From NCBI GenBank assembly GCA_965221785.1, contig CBDCSR010000002.1:558001-622000 (forward strand): DNA of 64,000 nt, read 5' to 3'. The DNA comes from BD2-11 sp965221785 (lineage in GTDB: Bacteria; Gemmatimonadota; Gemmatimonadetes; Longimicrobiales; Gaopeijiaceae). A program made the position numbers and the translations under genes. Every line of letters begins with the position of its first letter. Positions within the stretch are counted from its first letter, which is position 1. Of the stretch, positions 7,714-16,136 are shown piece by piece. The notes under the pieces are model-generated. The model was not told the DNA's origin and made no database searches. It was given only the letters and a program-made list of their open reading frames with translations.

Positions 7714-8730
7714 GTGCGGGCCCCGAGGCTCGTTCGCACCGTCGCGCTGACGCCGTTCGTATTGCTCGCGGTCTCGGCCTGTTCACCTCCCGCGGATCGC
7801 GGACCTGGAGGCAGGTCGCTTGTCCTGGCGCACTTCATGTCGCCCCTGAGCAGCGTGCGCACCGATGTCGTGGTGCCGTTGGCGGAACGACTGGCGGAGG
7901 TGTCCGGAGGCAGGCTGACGGTGACCGAATACATGGGGGGAGCTCTCGGTTCCTCGCCCCGCGGATACTACTCCCTGCTGCTCGACGGCGTGGCGGACAT
8001 CGTCGCCACCCTCCCCGGATACACTTCGTCGGTGTTCCCCATGACGGCGCTCAGTATCTATCCGGGCGTCTGCGACAGCGCGATCGACTGCACCGCCGCG
8101 CTGCAGCGCGCCCGCCCGGTGCTGGAGAGTGAATACCGGGCCAGGGTCCTGGCGATCTGGTCCGCTACACCGCCCGTCCTCATCACCCGCGACAGGCCGG
8201 TGCGCAGCCTGGAGGACATGCGCGGGCTCAAGCTGCGGGTGTCGTCGCGGCTCGAGATGCCCTTTGTGGAAGCGCTCGGGGCGAGCCCCGTCATGCAGCC
8301 CGTCTCGGAGGTCCAGCAGAACCTGCACACCGGCGTAATCGATGGTGTGGTGATCACTGCAGGCGGCATTCCCGCATATCAACTGCAGGAGGCGGCCGCC
8401 TACCTCACGACATGGCTGCCGCTGTCCGCCACTCCATTCGTCCTGCTGATGAATCGCGACACCTACGAGGCCCTTTCCGCGCAGGAGCGGGATTGGGTTG
8501 ACAGGGCCGCGGACGCCTCGCTGTCGCTGGCGGGGGCGCGGGGCTACGAGGCCACCAGCGCCCGGGGTCTCCGGATGGCCCGCGAGGCGGGTGTCGAGCT
8601 CATCGACCTGTCGGACCGGGAGAAGGCGCGATTCGAAGACGCGGTCGGCGGCGCGTACCGGGCGCAACTCTCCCGGAAGCTCGGCGACATGACCGTGGCC
8701 GAGGTCATCGAACTGTTTCGCAGGCCGTGA
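7714..8730 (+). CDS. dctP: TRAP transporter substrate-binding lipoprotein (DctP family)
   Basis: The protein is the periplasmic receptor of a TRAP transporter, which imports organic acids by the sodium gradient. I take the GTG at 7714 as the start because it lies one base after the upstream stop and gives a short charged N-region, a hydrophobic stretch and a lipobox ending LAVSAC, so it should be a membrane-anchored lipoprotein. Receptor features include LEDMRGLKLRV, with the Arg region that binds the substrate carboxylate, and QNLHTGVIDGVV. About 338 residues is normal. Its stop overlaps the DctQ start. Confidence 0.92.
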   Translation: MRAPRLVRTVALTPFVLLAVSACSPPADRGPGGRSLVLAHFMSPLSSVRTDVVVPLAERLAEVSGGRLTVTEYMGGALGSSPRGYYSLLLDGVADIVATLPGYTSSVFPMTALSIYPGVCDSAIDCTAALQRARPVLESEYRARVLAIWSATPPVLITRDRPVRSLEDMRGLKLRVSSRLEMPFVEALGASPVMQPVSEVQQNLHTGVIDGVVITAGGIPAYQLQEAAAYLTTWLPLSATPFVLLMNRDTYEALSAQERDWVDRAADASLSLAGARGYEATSARGLRMAREAGVELIDLSDREKARFEDAVGGAYRAQLSRKLGDMTVAEVIELFRRP

Positions 8731-9302
8731 CGGAATACGACCACAACCCGGACCGGGATCGCACGGGGGTCGGCACCGGGGTCCGTGACGCGGCCCGACG
8801 GGCGCTGACCGCCGCCTTCGCGATCGCCGGCGGGGCGGCGCTGCTCCTGCTCCTGGGCGTCACCGTGGCCGAGGTGGTCGCGCGCCACCTGATGGGGTTT
8901 TCCCTGCTGGGCGCCGAGGACCTGGCCACGATGTGCCTGACGGTATTCGTGGCGGGCGCGGTCGTCTGCGCGGCACGGGAGGGCGGACACGTGTCCGTCG
9001 ACCTCATCGGGCGCTTCGGCGGCCGCCGTCTCACGCGGGCAACCGACGTGCTCTCGCGGCTCCTGGGGACCGGGGCCACCGCGGCCGCGTCGGTGGCACT
9101 CTTCGCCAAGGGTGGCTGCGGCGTCGAGTGCGGCGAGGTCACCGGAAGCCTCGCCATCGTGCACACCCCGTTCTACTACGCGCTGGCGCTGTCGATGGCG
9201 ACCCTGTCGCTGCTTCTGGCGTCCCGGATTATCCGGGCGCCAGCGGCGGGGGGCGAGGGCGACCCGCAGGGCGACGGTGACCCGCAGGGCGAGGGCGCCT
9301 GA
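8727..9302 (+). CDS. dctQ: TRAP transporter small permease (DctQ family)
   Basis: This 191-residue protein has four hydrophobic segments and the DctQ-like region LGAEDLATMCLTVFVAGA. It is the small membrane subunit that pairs with DctM. It starts at a GTG overlapping the DctP stop (GTGA), and its own stop overlaps the DctM start by one base. The C-terminal tail is an Asp/Gly/Gln repeat (DPQGDGDPQGEG), encoded by a short tandem repeat near 9262-9298, and is probably a disordered cytoplasmic end. Confidence 0.9.
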   Translation: MTEYDHNPDRDRTGVGTGVRDAARRALTAAFAIAGGAALLLLLGVTVAEVVARHLMGFSLLGAEDLATMCLTVFVAGAVVCAAREGGHVSVDLIGRFGGRRLTRATDVLSRLLGTGATAAASVALFAKGGCGVECGEVTGSLAIVHTPFYYALALSMATLSLLLASRIIRAPAAGGEGDPQGDGDPQGEGA

Positions 9303-10606
9303 TGGACGGACCCACCGCCGCCCTCATCGGGCTCGCCATCCTCTTCGTCCTGCTCCTGATCCGGGTGCCGGTCGGGCTGTCCATGCTGATCGCGGGGTCG
9401 GTTGGCATCGCCCTCATTCGCCCCCAGGCTGTGCTGCCCGTCATCGCCGGAGAGATGTTCGCGGTGTCGTCGCGCCACGCGCTCATCATCATCCCGCTCT
9501 TCATGCTGATGGGAAACCTGGCCGTGGTCTCGGGAATGAGCCGGGAGCTGTACCTCGCGGCCAACCTCTGGCTGCACCGCTTCAGGGGTGGCCTGGCCGC
9601 GGCTTCCATCGTCGCCAGCGCGGGGTTTTCGGCCCTCTCGGGATCGTCGCTGGCCGCTGCGCTGACCATGGGACGGGTCGCAGTGCCGGAAATGCGGCGG
9701 TTCAACTACGACAGGTCGCTCGCGACGGGGGCCGTTGCGGCCGGTGGAACCCTCGGCATCCTGATCCCGCCGTCGGCGGGGCTCGTGCTGTACGGCATCC
9801 TCACGGAGCAGAGCATCAGCCGCCTCTTCATGGCCGGACTGATTCCGGGGATCCTGCTCACGCTCTTCTTCGTCCTGACCGTCTTCGTGGTGGTGAAGCT
9901 CCAGCCCCACAAGGTGCCGCGGGACAGGCCGGAGAACCCACTCGCGGCGCGGGGAGGGGTGCCCGCGGGCGCCTGGTGGATCCTGGGGCTGGTGGCGGTC
10001 ACGCTCGGCGGAATCTACGCCGGCATCTTCTCGGCCATGGAGGCGGCCGGCGTCGGCGCGTTCCTGATCCTGCTGGTGGCGCTGGCGCGTCGCTCTCTCA
10101 GCCGTGAAGCCTTCGGCGAAGCCGTCGTCTCGACGCTGAGGGCGTGCGGCACCGTGTTCCTGATCCTGATCGGGGCCTACGTCTTCAAGGTGTTCCTGGG
10201 CTTCACGGAACTGCCGTTCGCCGCCGCCCGCTGGGTGGGTGATCAGGGATGGTCGGGCGGCCAGGTGGTCGCGCTGCTGCTGGCGATGTTCATCGTGCTG
10301 GGCACCTTCCTGGACGGGTTCGCGATGCTGGTCCTGACCATTCCGCTGGTTCAGCCCATCCTGGCCTCACTCGGCGTGGACATGATCTGGTTCGGCGTCA
10401 TGATCGTCGTCACCCTGGAGATGGGCCTGATCTCGCCGCCCGTCGGCCTGAACACCTTCGTGGTGAAGAGCGTGGCCCCGGACGTTTCGATGGGGGAGAT
10501 CTACCGCGGCATCATCCCGTTCTGGCTCGCGATGCTTGCGCTGCTCGCGCTGATCGCGTTCCTGCCCCGGATCGCCACCTTCCTGCCGGGGGCGATGTAC
10601 GGATAG
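9302..10606 (+). CDS. dctM: TRAP transporter large permease (DctM family)
   Basis: The 434-residue protein is the large, sodium-coupled membrane subunit of the TRAP system. Family marks include IIPLFMLMGNLAVVSG, GTLGILIPPS and EMGLISPPVGLNTFVVK. Length and hydrophobic pattern are complete. It follows DctQ with a one-base overlap. The set DctP-DctQ-DctM is complete, and a small exported protein and an amidase follow on the same strand. Confidence 0.94.
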   Translation: MDGPTAALIGLAILFVLLLIRVPVGLSMLIAGSVGIALIRPQAVLPVIAGEMFAVSSRHALIIIPLFMLMGNLAVVSGMSRELYLAANLWLHRFRGGLAAASIVASAGFSALSGSSLAAALTMGRVAVPEMRRFNYDRSLATGAVAAGGTLGILIPPSAGLVLYGILTEQSISRLFMAGLIPGILLTLFFVLTVFVVVKLQPHKVPRDRPENPLAARGGVPAGAWWILGLVAVTLGGIYAGIFSAMEAAGVGAFLILLVALARRSLSREAFGEAVVSTLRACGTVFLILIGAYVFKVFLGFTELPFAAARWVGDQGWSGGQVVALLLAMFIVLGTFLDGFAMLVLTIPLVQPILASLGVDMIWFGVMIVVTLEMGLISPPVGLNTFVVKSVAPDVSMGEIYRGIIPFWLAMLALLALIAFLPRIATFLPGAMYG

Positions 10607-10757
10607 TCGATGTCGCGGGCCGGCGCCGGACCCTAGACCGCGCACGGGGACCGGCGTCGCGAATGCAGACGGACATCCCCGGTCCTTGTCTTCCGCGGCC
10701 AGATAATGGCAAGATGTGGCGGTGCAGCCATTTGCCTCTCGACGGATTGTCCAGATC

Positions 10758-11039
10758 ATGACCATGGATCGCAGAAAGTTCACCGCAGTCGCCGGCGCGA
10801 GCGCGATGGCGCTGGCCTGGGCGCAGGCATGTACGGAGGTGGCTGAGACCGGGGAGGTTTCGACCACCACGGCCAACGCACTTCTCGACCATCAGGGATC
10901 GCGGGGCATCTACGAGGACGCCGCGGAGCTGGAGCGGCTGAAGCGGGCCATCGCGAGCACGATCAACGTGCAGCAGACGCTGCGCGACTTCCCGCTCGAT
11001 CCCGACGAGCCCCCCCTTATCGTCTTCTGGAGGGGCTGA
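10758..11039 (+). CDS. Small exported protein with Tat-like signal, encoded before an amidase
   Basis: The likely product is 93 residues, starting MTMDRRKFTAVAGAS and followed by a hydrophobic stretch ending AQAC. The RR-K-F pattern followed by a weakly hydrophobic segment suggests export by the Tat route, and the Cys may accept a lipid. The mature part has a helical Leu-rich stretch (LERLKRAIASTINVQQTL) and ends in DEPPLIVFWRG. I do not recognise a named family. It ends three bases before the amidase start, so the two are translated from one message. This resembles small Tat-signal subunits encoded beside larger enzymes, but a partner role is inference. Confidence 0.72.
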   Translation: MTMDRRKFTAVAGASAMALAWAQACTEVAETGEVSTTTANALLDHQGSRGIYEDAAELERLKRAIASTINVQQTLRDFPLDPDEPPLIVFWRG

Positions 11040-11042
11040 GCC

Positions 11043-12512
11043 ATGCAGGAATCGACCTTTTTCCTGACGGTGCGCGAGCTGGCCGACCTGCTCGCCGACG
11101 GCTCCACCACCTCGGTCGAGCTGACCGAGGCCTACCTCGCGCGCGCCGAGGAGCTGGACGTGCCCCCCTTCGAGCTGCCCAGCGAGCCTCGCACCGACCA
11201 CGAAGGCAAGCTGGCCACCATGGTCACCATCGCGCGCGACCACGCGCTCGAGGCCGCCGCGCGCGCGGACCAGGAGCTGGCCGCCGGCAATCGCCGAAGC
11301 ATCCTCCACGGGATCCCCTACGGCGTGAAGGACCTGCTCGACACGCGCGGCATCCGCACCACCTGGGGCTCCGGCATCTTCCGCGACCGGGTGCCGGACC
11401 GCAACGCGGCCGTCATCGACATGCTCGAAGGCGCCGGCGCCGTGCTCATGGCGAAGAACTCGCTCGGGGAATTCGCTGGCGGAAACACCAGTTCCGCGCT
11501 CAACCCGTGGAAGCTCGACCGCACCAGCTTCGGCTCCTCCAGCGGGACGGTGTCCGCGGCGGTGGCCGGCCTTATCGGCTTCGGCATCGGCACGGAGACG
11601 GGCGGCTCCATAGTATTTCCGGCCTCCGCGGTGGGCGCGTCGGGACTGCGCCCCAGCTTCGGACGCGTGAGCCGCTTCGGCTGCATGGCGCTCTCCTGGA
11701 GCCTGGACAAGATCGGCCCCGTGGGGCGCTCGGCGGAGGATTGCGGCCACATCCTGCAGTACATCGCCGGGCACGACCCCCGCGATCCCACCACGGTCGA
11801 CCGCCCCTTCGTCTTCCGCGCGGATCCCGGCGCGATGCGGGGGCGGCGGCTGGGCGTCCATCGTCCCGAATTCCTGCTCTCGGGCTCGGAGAACACCCGG
11901 CGCGTCTTCCAGGAAGCGCTCGACGTCTTCGAGCAGATGGGCGTGGTGCTCGAAGATGTGGAATTGCCGCTCCGGCCCACCGGGGCACTCTTCACCACCA
12001 TCGTCACCGTGGAGAGCGGCACCAACTTCCAGGCGCTCTTCGAGGACGGCAGCGCGGCCAACATGTTCTCGTTCAACGAGGACCGGCGCGCCGGCTGGAT
12101 GGCGGGGCGCATGATGCCCGCCGCCGACTATCTCACGGCCCAGCGCATCCGCAATCAGCTGGTGCGCGAGACCGACGAGATTCTCTCACGCTACGACGCG
12201 GTCATCGCCCCGACCTGGCCCAACGGCGCCGCCATGCGCGAGGTCAGCGAAGGCTGGCCCATCCCGGCGCGCAACGAGTGGGAGCCGCCCGACGACGTCA
12301 GCGCAGCCACCCCGCGCCTCAACTACATCGCCAACCTGGTGGGCCTTCCGGGGCTCGCCATCCCCTGCGGATTCGACGACGACGGGCTGCCGCTGTCGCT
12401 GCAGATCTGCGGATCTTCCATGGACGACCAGGCCGTGCTCGACCTGGGAATGGGCTATCAGCGGGAGACCGACTGGCACCTGCAGCGGCCGGAGTATCCC
12501 TGGAGGGAATAG
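11043..12512 (+). CDS. Amidase (amidase signature family)
   Basis: The 489-residue enzyme belongs to the amidase signature family, which hydrolyses amides with a Ser-cisSer-Lys triad. The lysine is Lys96 in GIPYGVKDLLD, the cis-serine lies in GSSSGT at about 165-167, and the nucleophile is Ser189 in GTETGGSI. A PSFGRVSRFG stretch follows as in relatives. No signal peptide is visible, although the small protein before it has one. The link to a TRAP importer and an NCS2 permease hints at use of an imported amide or cyclic nitrogen compound; the substrate is unknown. Confidence 0.92.
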   Translation: MQESTFFLTVRELADLLADGSTTSVELTEAYLARAEELDVPPFELPSEPRTDHEGKLATMVTIARDHALEAAARADQELAAGNRRSILHGIPYGVKDLLDTRGIRTTWGSGIFRDRVPDRNAAVIDMLEGAGAVLMAKNSLGEFAGGNTSSALNPWKLDRTSFGSSSGTVSAAVAGLIGFGIGTETGGSIVFPASAVGASGLRPSFGRVSRFGCMALSWSLDKIGPVGRSAEDCGHILQYIAGHDPRDPTTVDRPFVFRADPGAMRGRRLGVHRPEFLLSGSENTRRVFQEALDVFEQMGVVLEDVELPLRPTGALFTTIVTVESGTNFQALFEDGSAANMFSFNEDRRAGWMAGRMMPAADYLTAQRIRNQLVRETDEILSRYDAVIAPTWPNGAAMREVSEGWPIPARNEWEPPDDVSAATPRLNYIANLVGLPGLAIPCGFDDDGLPLSLQICGSSMDDQAVLDLGMGYQRETDWHLQRPEYPWRE

Positions 12513-12516
12513 CGCT

Positions 12517-13527
12517 CTAGTTCCAGGACCGCCCCCGCATCCCCTCCACATCCAGGTTGCCCCCGCTCAGCACGCAGACGGTCCGGGTTCCCGCAGGCGC
12601 ATCGACGAGCCCCTGAAGCAGGGCTCCGACCGGGGCGGCGGCGGCGCCTTCGACCACGACCTTGGCGCGGGTCATCAGCCACAGCATCGCGTCGAAGATC
12701 TGTGCGTCGGGCAGGGTGACGAGTTCGTCGACGAAGCGCGACACCACCGAACGGGTGTGGTTGCCGACCTTCTGGACGCGGAGTCCGTCGATCATGCAAT
12801 CGACCTCGTCCAGGACGACGCTCGCCCCCGCCTCCACGCTACGCTTCATCCCCGGCGCTCCGGACGACTCGACGCCGACGATCCGGACCCCCGGGTTGAC
12901 GGACTTGGCGGCCATCGAGACGCCCGAGATGAGGCCGCCGCCGCCGATGGGCACGATCAGGAGTTCGGTCTCGGGGAACTGGTCCATGATCTCGAGACCG
13001 AGGGTTCCCTGCCCCGCGATGAGCTCCGGGTCATCGAACGGGTGGATGTAGGTCAGCCCCTCGGATTCCACGAGTTCGAGCGCCTTCTCGTTGGCCTCGT
13101 CCCAGATGTTGCCGTGGAGGACGACGCGGGCCCCATAGCCCTCGGTGGCGGCGATCTTGGAGCGGGTGGCGTTTTCGGCCATGACCACCACGGCACGCAC
13201 GCCGTACTGGCGCGCCGCGAGGGCCACGCCCTGGGAGTGGTTTCCCGCCGAGGAACAGATGACGCCGCGGGCGCGCTCCTCCTCGGTCAGCCTCGCGATC
13301 TTGTTCAGCGGACCGCGCAGCTTGTAGGAGCCGCCCCGCTGGAAGAGTTCGGCCTTCAGGCGCACGTCGAAACCGGACGCCTCGCTGAGCGACCGGTTCG
13401 TGAGCATGGGCGTGCGGTGGATGTAGGGAGCCACGTTCCTGTACGCGGCTTCGAAGTCGGCCCGGGCGAGCGTCAGCCCGGTACCGTTGACGGCACGCCC
13501 GTTCGCTGCGGTGTCCCCCTCCTTCAT
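12517..13527 (-). CDS. Threonine/serine dehydratase-like PLP enzyme
   Basis: The 336-residue protein is a fold-type II PLP enzyme of the threonine/serine ammonia-lyase group. The cofactor lysine is Lys69 in RGGSYKLRG; SSAGNHSQGVALAA is the substrate loop; and the glycine loop reads PIGGGGLISG. The C-terminal ACT regulatory domain of biosynthetic IlvA is absent, so it is closer to catabolic TdcB-type dehydratases, or to serine racemases, which share the fold. It converges on the amidase gene with four bases between the stops. Confidence 0.88.
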   Translation of the reverse strand: MKEGDTAANGRAVNGTGLTLARADFEAAYRNVAPYIHRTPMLTNRSLSEASGFDVRLKAELFQRGGSYKLRGPLNKIARLTEEERARGVICSSAGNHSQGVALAARQYGVRAVVVMAENATRSKIAATEGYGARVVLHGNIWDEANEKALELVESEGLTYIHPFDDPELIAGQGTLGLEIMDQFPETELLIVPIGGGGLISGVSMAAKSVNPGVRIVGVESSGAPGMKRSVEAGASVVLDEVDCMIDGLRVQKVGNHTRSVVSRFVDELVTLPDAQIFDAMLWLMTRAKVVVEGAAAAPVGALLQGLVDAPAGTRTVCVLSGGNLDVEGMRGRSWN

Positions 13528-13677
13528 GTTCCCGCCCGGCCGGGGAGGATGGCGGTACCGCTGAAGAGCGCATGATGCATGGAACGACTCCGGCGTGTTG
13601 AGCCAGTGCTCGGTGGGTGGGACGGAAAGACCGCGGGGCGATGCGACGTTGGCGTTGGGCCGTCCACAATAGGCAGG

Positions 13678-14565
13678 TCACCCGGCCAGCGCCAGCAACC
13701 CGATTCCGGCGAAGACGAGCACGGCTCCGACCGTGCGAATGCGGCCGAACCGCTCGCCCAGAAGGAGCCATCCCGCGAGGGCCCCGAAGACGATGCCAAC
13801 CTCGCGCGCGGCTCCGGCGTAGCTGATGGGGGCGATCTGGAAGGCCCGAAGGACCAGCGCGTAGGCCACGAGCGTCATGACGGCGATCATCGCGATGGGA
13901 CGGAAGTGTGTCCGCAGGACCCGAAACGTCCGCGTTCCGCCCCGGGCCGCCAGGCTGCCCACGAACGCCAGTCCGGACAGCCCGAACACGAGCACCAGGT
14001 ACGGCATCGGGTGCCATTGCCGGACCGCCGCGCCATCCAGCGTCGAGTATACGGAGATGAAGAACGCGACCAGGAAGGCATATCCCGAGCCCCGCGCGTG
14101 GGGGCGCAGTTGGCGCCAGCGATGTCCGGCGGGCGTTCGGATCCCGGCGACGCGCGACCAGAGGGGTGCCCCGCCGAGCACGACGAGCCCGCAAAGGATC
14201 GTCGCGATCCCGAGCACACCTCCCGGCGACGGCCGCTCGCCCAGAAAGAGCACCGCCCACAGAGCGAGCATCGCGGGGGCCGTCCCGCGCGCGATGGGGT
14301 AGACCAGCGAGAAGTCGCCGTCGCCGTACGCCCGCGCCAGGCACCCGTAGTACGCCACGTAGATGACCGCGCTGGCGCCCACGAACGGCCATACCCCCGC
14401 GGGAGGCGGCCACGCCGGCACCAGGGTCGGGATGAAGACGACCGCACCGAGCAGCATCGCCCACGCCGCAACCAGAACCCGCTCGCTGGAGCGCTTGAGG
14501 ATCAGGTTCCAGGAGGCGTGCAGGAGTCCTGCCGCCAGGACGAGGGCGAGGGCGCTTACGGGCAC
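13678..14565 (-). CDS. EamA/DMT-superfamily transporter
   Basis: The 295-residue protein has about ten hydrophobic helices in two similar halves, beginning ALALVLAAGLLHASWN and ending VLVFAGIGLLALAG. This is the drug/metabolite transporter (EamA) pattern; members usually export amino acids or other small metabolites. It lies 150 bp upstream of the dehydratase on the same strand, so export of an amino acid is possible but unproven. The 150-bp gap between them shows no clear feature. Confidence 0.85.
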   Translation of the reverse strand: MPVSALALVLAAGLLHASWNLILKRSSERVLVAAWAMLLGAVVFIPTLVPAWPPPAGVWPFVGASAVIYVAYYGCLARAYGDGDFSLVYPIARGTAPAMLALWAVLFLGERPSPGGVLGIATILCGLVVLGGAPLWSRVAGIRTPAGHRWRQLRPHARGSGYAFLVAFFISVYSTLDGAAVRQWHPMPYLVLVFGLSGLAFVGSLAARGGTRTFRVLRTHFRPIAMIAVMTLVAYALVLRAFQIAPISYAGAAREVGIVFGALAGWLLLGERFGRIRTVGAVLVFAGIGLLALAG

Positions 14566-14614
14566 GGGGTGGATGCCTCCTTGAGTGCGACGCGTCCGTT
14601 ATCGCGGGGCATGG

Positions 14615-15418
14615 CTATGCGAAGCGCGCGCCCATCCACTCCTTCCAGGCGGCCTCGCCGCGGGCGACCGCAGCCGGCCCGTCGTCACCGTAGAGGTAGA
14701 TGCTGATCACCACGGTCGCCCGCTCCGCGATCTTGTAGGCACACGCCGCCGCGACTCCCGGCGCCGGCCGGTCGAGCCGGAACAGCACGCAGGGCTGACG
14801 CCCGCCGGGCCGGCTCTCCGCGAGAACGCCCGCGAGCTCGGCGCTGCCCGATCCGGGGAGCGCCCATGGCTCGCCTGGCGCGAGCCCGCCGGAGGCGAGT
14901 GCGCCGGACAGCGCGTTCCAGGTCTCCTCCACGGACCCGTCCATTTCGCCGTACGCCCGGACGATCGTGGCGCGCCGGCCGCGGAAATGGGTGAGGTACA
15001 GCCCGAGGACGGCGAGGGCCTGCGGCCAGCCGGCTTCGAAGTTCCTGAGTTGGTCGTCCCAGTCGTCGGTGCTGGCGAAGAGGCTGTGCACCACACGGAC
15101 GAGGCAGCGACCGCCGGCGCGCGCCTCGATGGTCCACTCCGTGGCCGTCGGCGGCCCGTTCCGGCCACAGTCCCGGCCCTCGTGGCGGAACCGGCGCGGC
15201 GGATCCCACCCGGTGACCTTCGCGGGGACGTGGTCCATCTGAGAATCCGTGTGGTACCGGAGCGTTCCGCCGACCTGCTCCTCGACGTCTGTCGGGTAGA
15301 ACCACGACGAGATGCCGGGGCCGGTCGCGATGGCCTCCCAGACTTCCTCCGGGGAGCCGGGAACCTCGGCCTCGGCCTGGATCGAACGGTGGCCGGATGG
15401 ATCGTGCTTGATGCTCAT
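14615..15418 (-). CDS. SRPBCC (AHSA1/START-like) domain protein
   Basis: The N-terminal 140 residues show the AHSA1-type pattern: AEVPGSPEEVWEAIATGPGISSWF, a GGTLRYH strand and GWDPPRRFRHE, ending with a long helix near DDWDDQLRNFEAGWPQAL. The family forms a hollow cavity for a hydrophobic ligand. A second segment of about 110 residues follows (starting near EMDGSVEETWNAL) and looks like a further, weaker copy of the same fold. The start overlaps the stop of the ArsR-type gene as ATGA; ArsR-AHSA1 pairs are a common operon type in which the regulator controls the ligand-binding protein. Confidence 0.86.
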   Translation of the reverse strand: MSIKHDPSGHRSIQAEAEVPGSPEEVWEAIATGPGISSWFYPTDVEEQVGGTLRYHTDSQMDHVPAKVTGWDPPRRFRHEGRDCGRNGPPTATEWTIEARAGGRCLVRVVHSLFASTDDWDDQLRNFEAGWPQALAVLGLYLTHFRGRRATIVRAYGEMDGSVEETWNALSGALASGGLAPGEPWALPGSGSAELAGVLAESRPGGRQPCVLFRLDRPAPGVAAACAYKIAERATVVISIYLYGDDGPAAVARGEAAWKEWMGARFA

Positions 15419-16020
15419 GGTGGTGCCTCCTGGGTGGATGGATCCCCCGGCGCTGGATGGGCGACGACCACGAGGCGGTGGCGCCGTCCTCCGGGGGCGG
15501 AATCGTCGTGATGGCGCCGGACCAGTTCGGCGACAGCGGCGACCAGCTCCTCGCTGAACCGGGCGCGGGCTCTCGGAGACCGGAACCGGATCTCGGTATC
15601 GATGGAAAGGCTGGCGAGCCGTTTTCCCGTTTCGGTCGAGCGGCGCAGCAGCGTGCTCCCCTCGCGCACGATACGCGCGGCGAGCGCAATGAGGTAGCTC
15701 GCGGACAGCCGGTCGCGCGTTCGCTCCGGGTCACTCGCCACCGGCCCGAGCGCCGCCGGACTGACCACGTAGGAGCGCGCGGTCGCCAGCAGCAGACGCT
15801 CGGTCAGGCCGCCCCACCGGCGTTCTCCGGCAACCCGCACGAGCCCGTGCTTCTCCAGCGCCCGGAGGTGGTAGTTGACCTTCTGCCGGGGGAGTCCGAG
15901 GCGGGCGGCGAGCGTGGCCGCCGAGGCCGGCTCCGCCAACTCGGAAAGGAGCCGGGCTCGTTTCGGGTCCAGGGTGACGACCGCGGCGGCGGGCTCTTCG
16001 ATGACGTCGACGTCGAGCAT
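15415..16020 (-). CDS. ArsR-type winged-helix transcriptional regulator
   Basis: The 201-residue protein carries a helix-turn-helix at about residues 28-60 (LAARLGLPRQKVNYHLRALEKHG) followed by a wing (LVRVAGERRWGG). No cysteine metal site of the ArsR/SmtB kind is visible, so it is more like the ligand- or partner-sensing members paired with SRPBCC proteins. The C-terminal 130 residues are extra helices. It is the first gene of the pair, and a perfect inverted repeat lies 16 bp upstream of its start. Confidence 0.87.
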   Translation of the reverse strand: MLDVDVIEEPAAAVVTLDPKRARLLSELAEPASAATLAARLGLPRQKVNYHLRALEKHGLVRVAGERRWGGLTERLLLATARSYVVSPAALGPVASDPERTRDRLSASYLIALAARIVREGSTLLRRSTETGKRLASLSIDTEIRFRSPRARARFSEELVAAVAELVRRHHDDSAPGGRRHRLVVVAHPAPGDPSTQEAPP

Positions 16021-16036
16021 GACCGGTATCTAAGTA

Positions 16037-16056
16037 TTGACAAGATTATTTGTCAA
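16037..16056. promoter_or_regulatory. Candidate ArsR-type operator and promoter
   Basis: TTGACAA-GATTAT-TTGTCAA is a perfect 7-bp inverted repeat with a 6-bp centre just upstream of the regulator start at 16020. On the minus strand the inner half contains TTGACA, a consensus -35 box, followed after about 17 bp by a weak -10 (TTAGAT). The repressor would therefore sit on its own promoter. The patch is distinctly AT-rich against its surroundings. Confidence 0.68.
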
Positions 16057-16136
16057 GACCCTCGTGACGGGTCCAGGAACTCGCGATTCCCGATCACGCA
16101 TCGGCCCGACGACAACCCTCGTTGGATATCATTGGA

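Noticed and set aside
5697..7934. A 745-codon open frame on the minus strand opposite the NCS2 gene
   Set aside because: It is a shadow of high-GC coding on the plus strand. Its product is Arg/Gly/Asp/His-rich with no fold-like pattern, and it overlaps a recognisable permease along its whole length.
9256..9298. Short tandem repeat considered as a CRISPR or regulatory repeat
   Set aside because: It is in frame inside the DctQ gene and encodes a DPQG-type tail; two imperfect units only.
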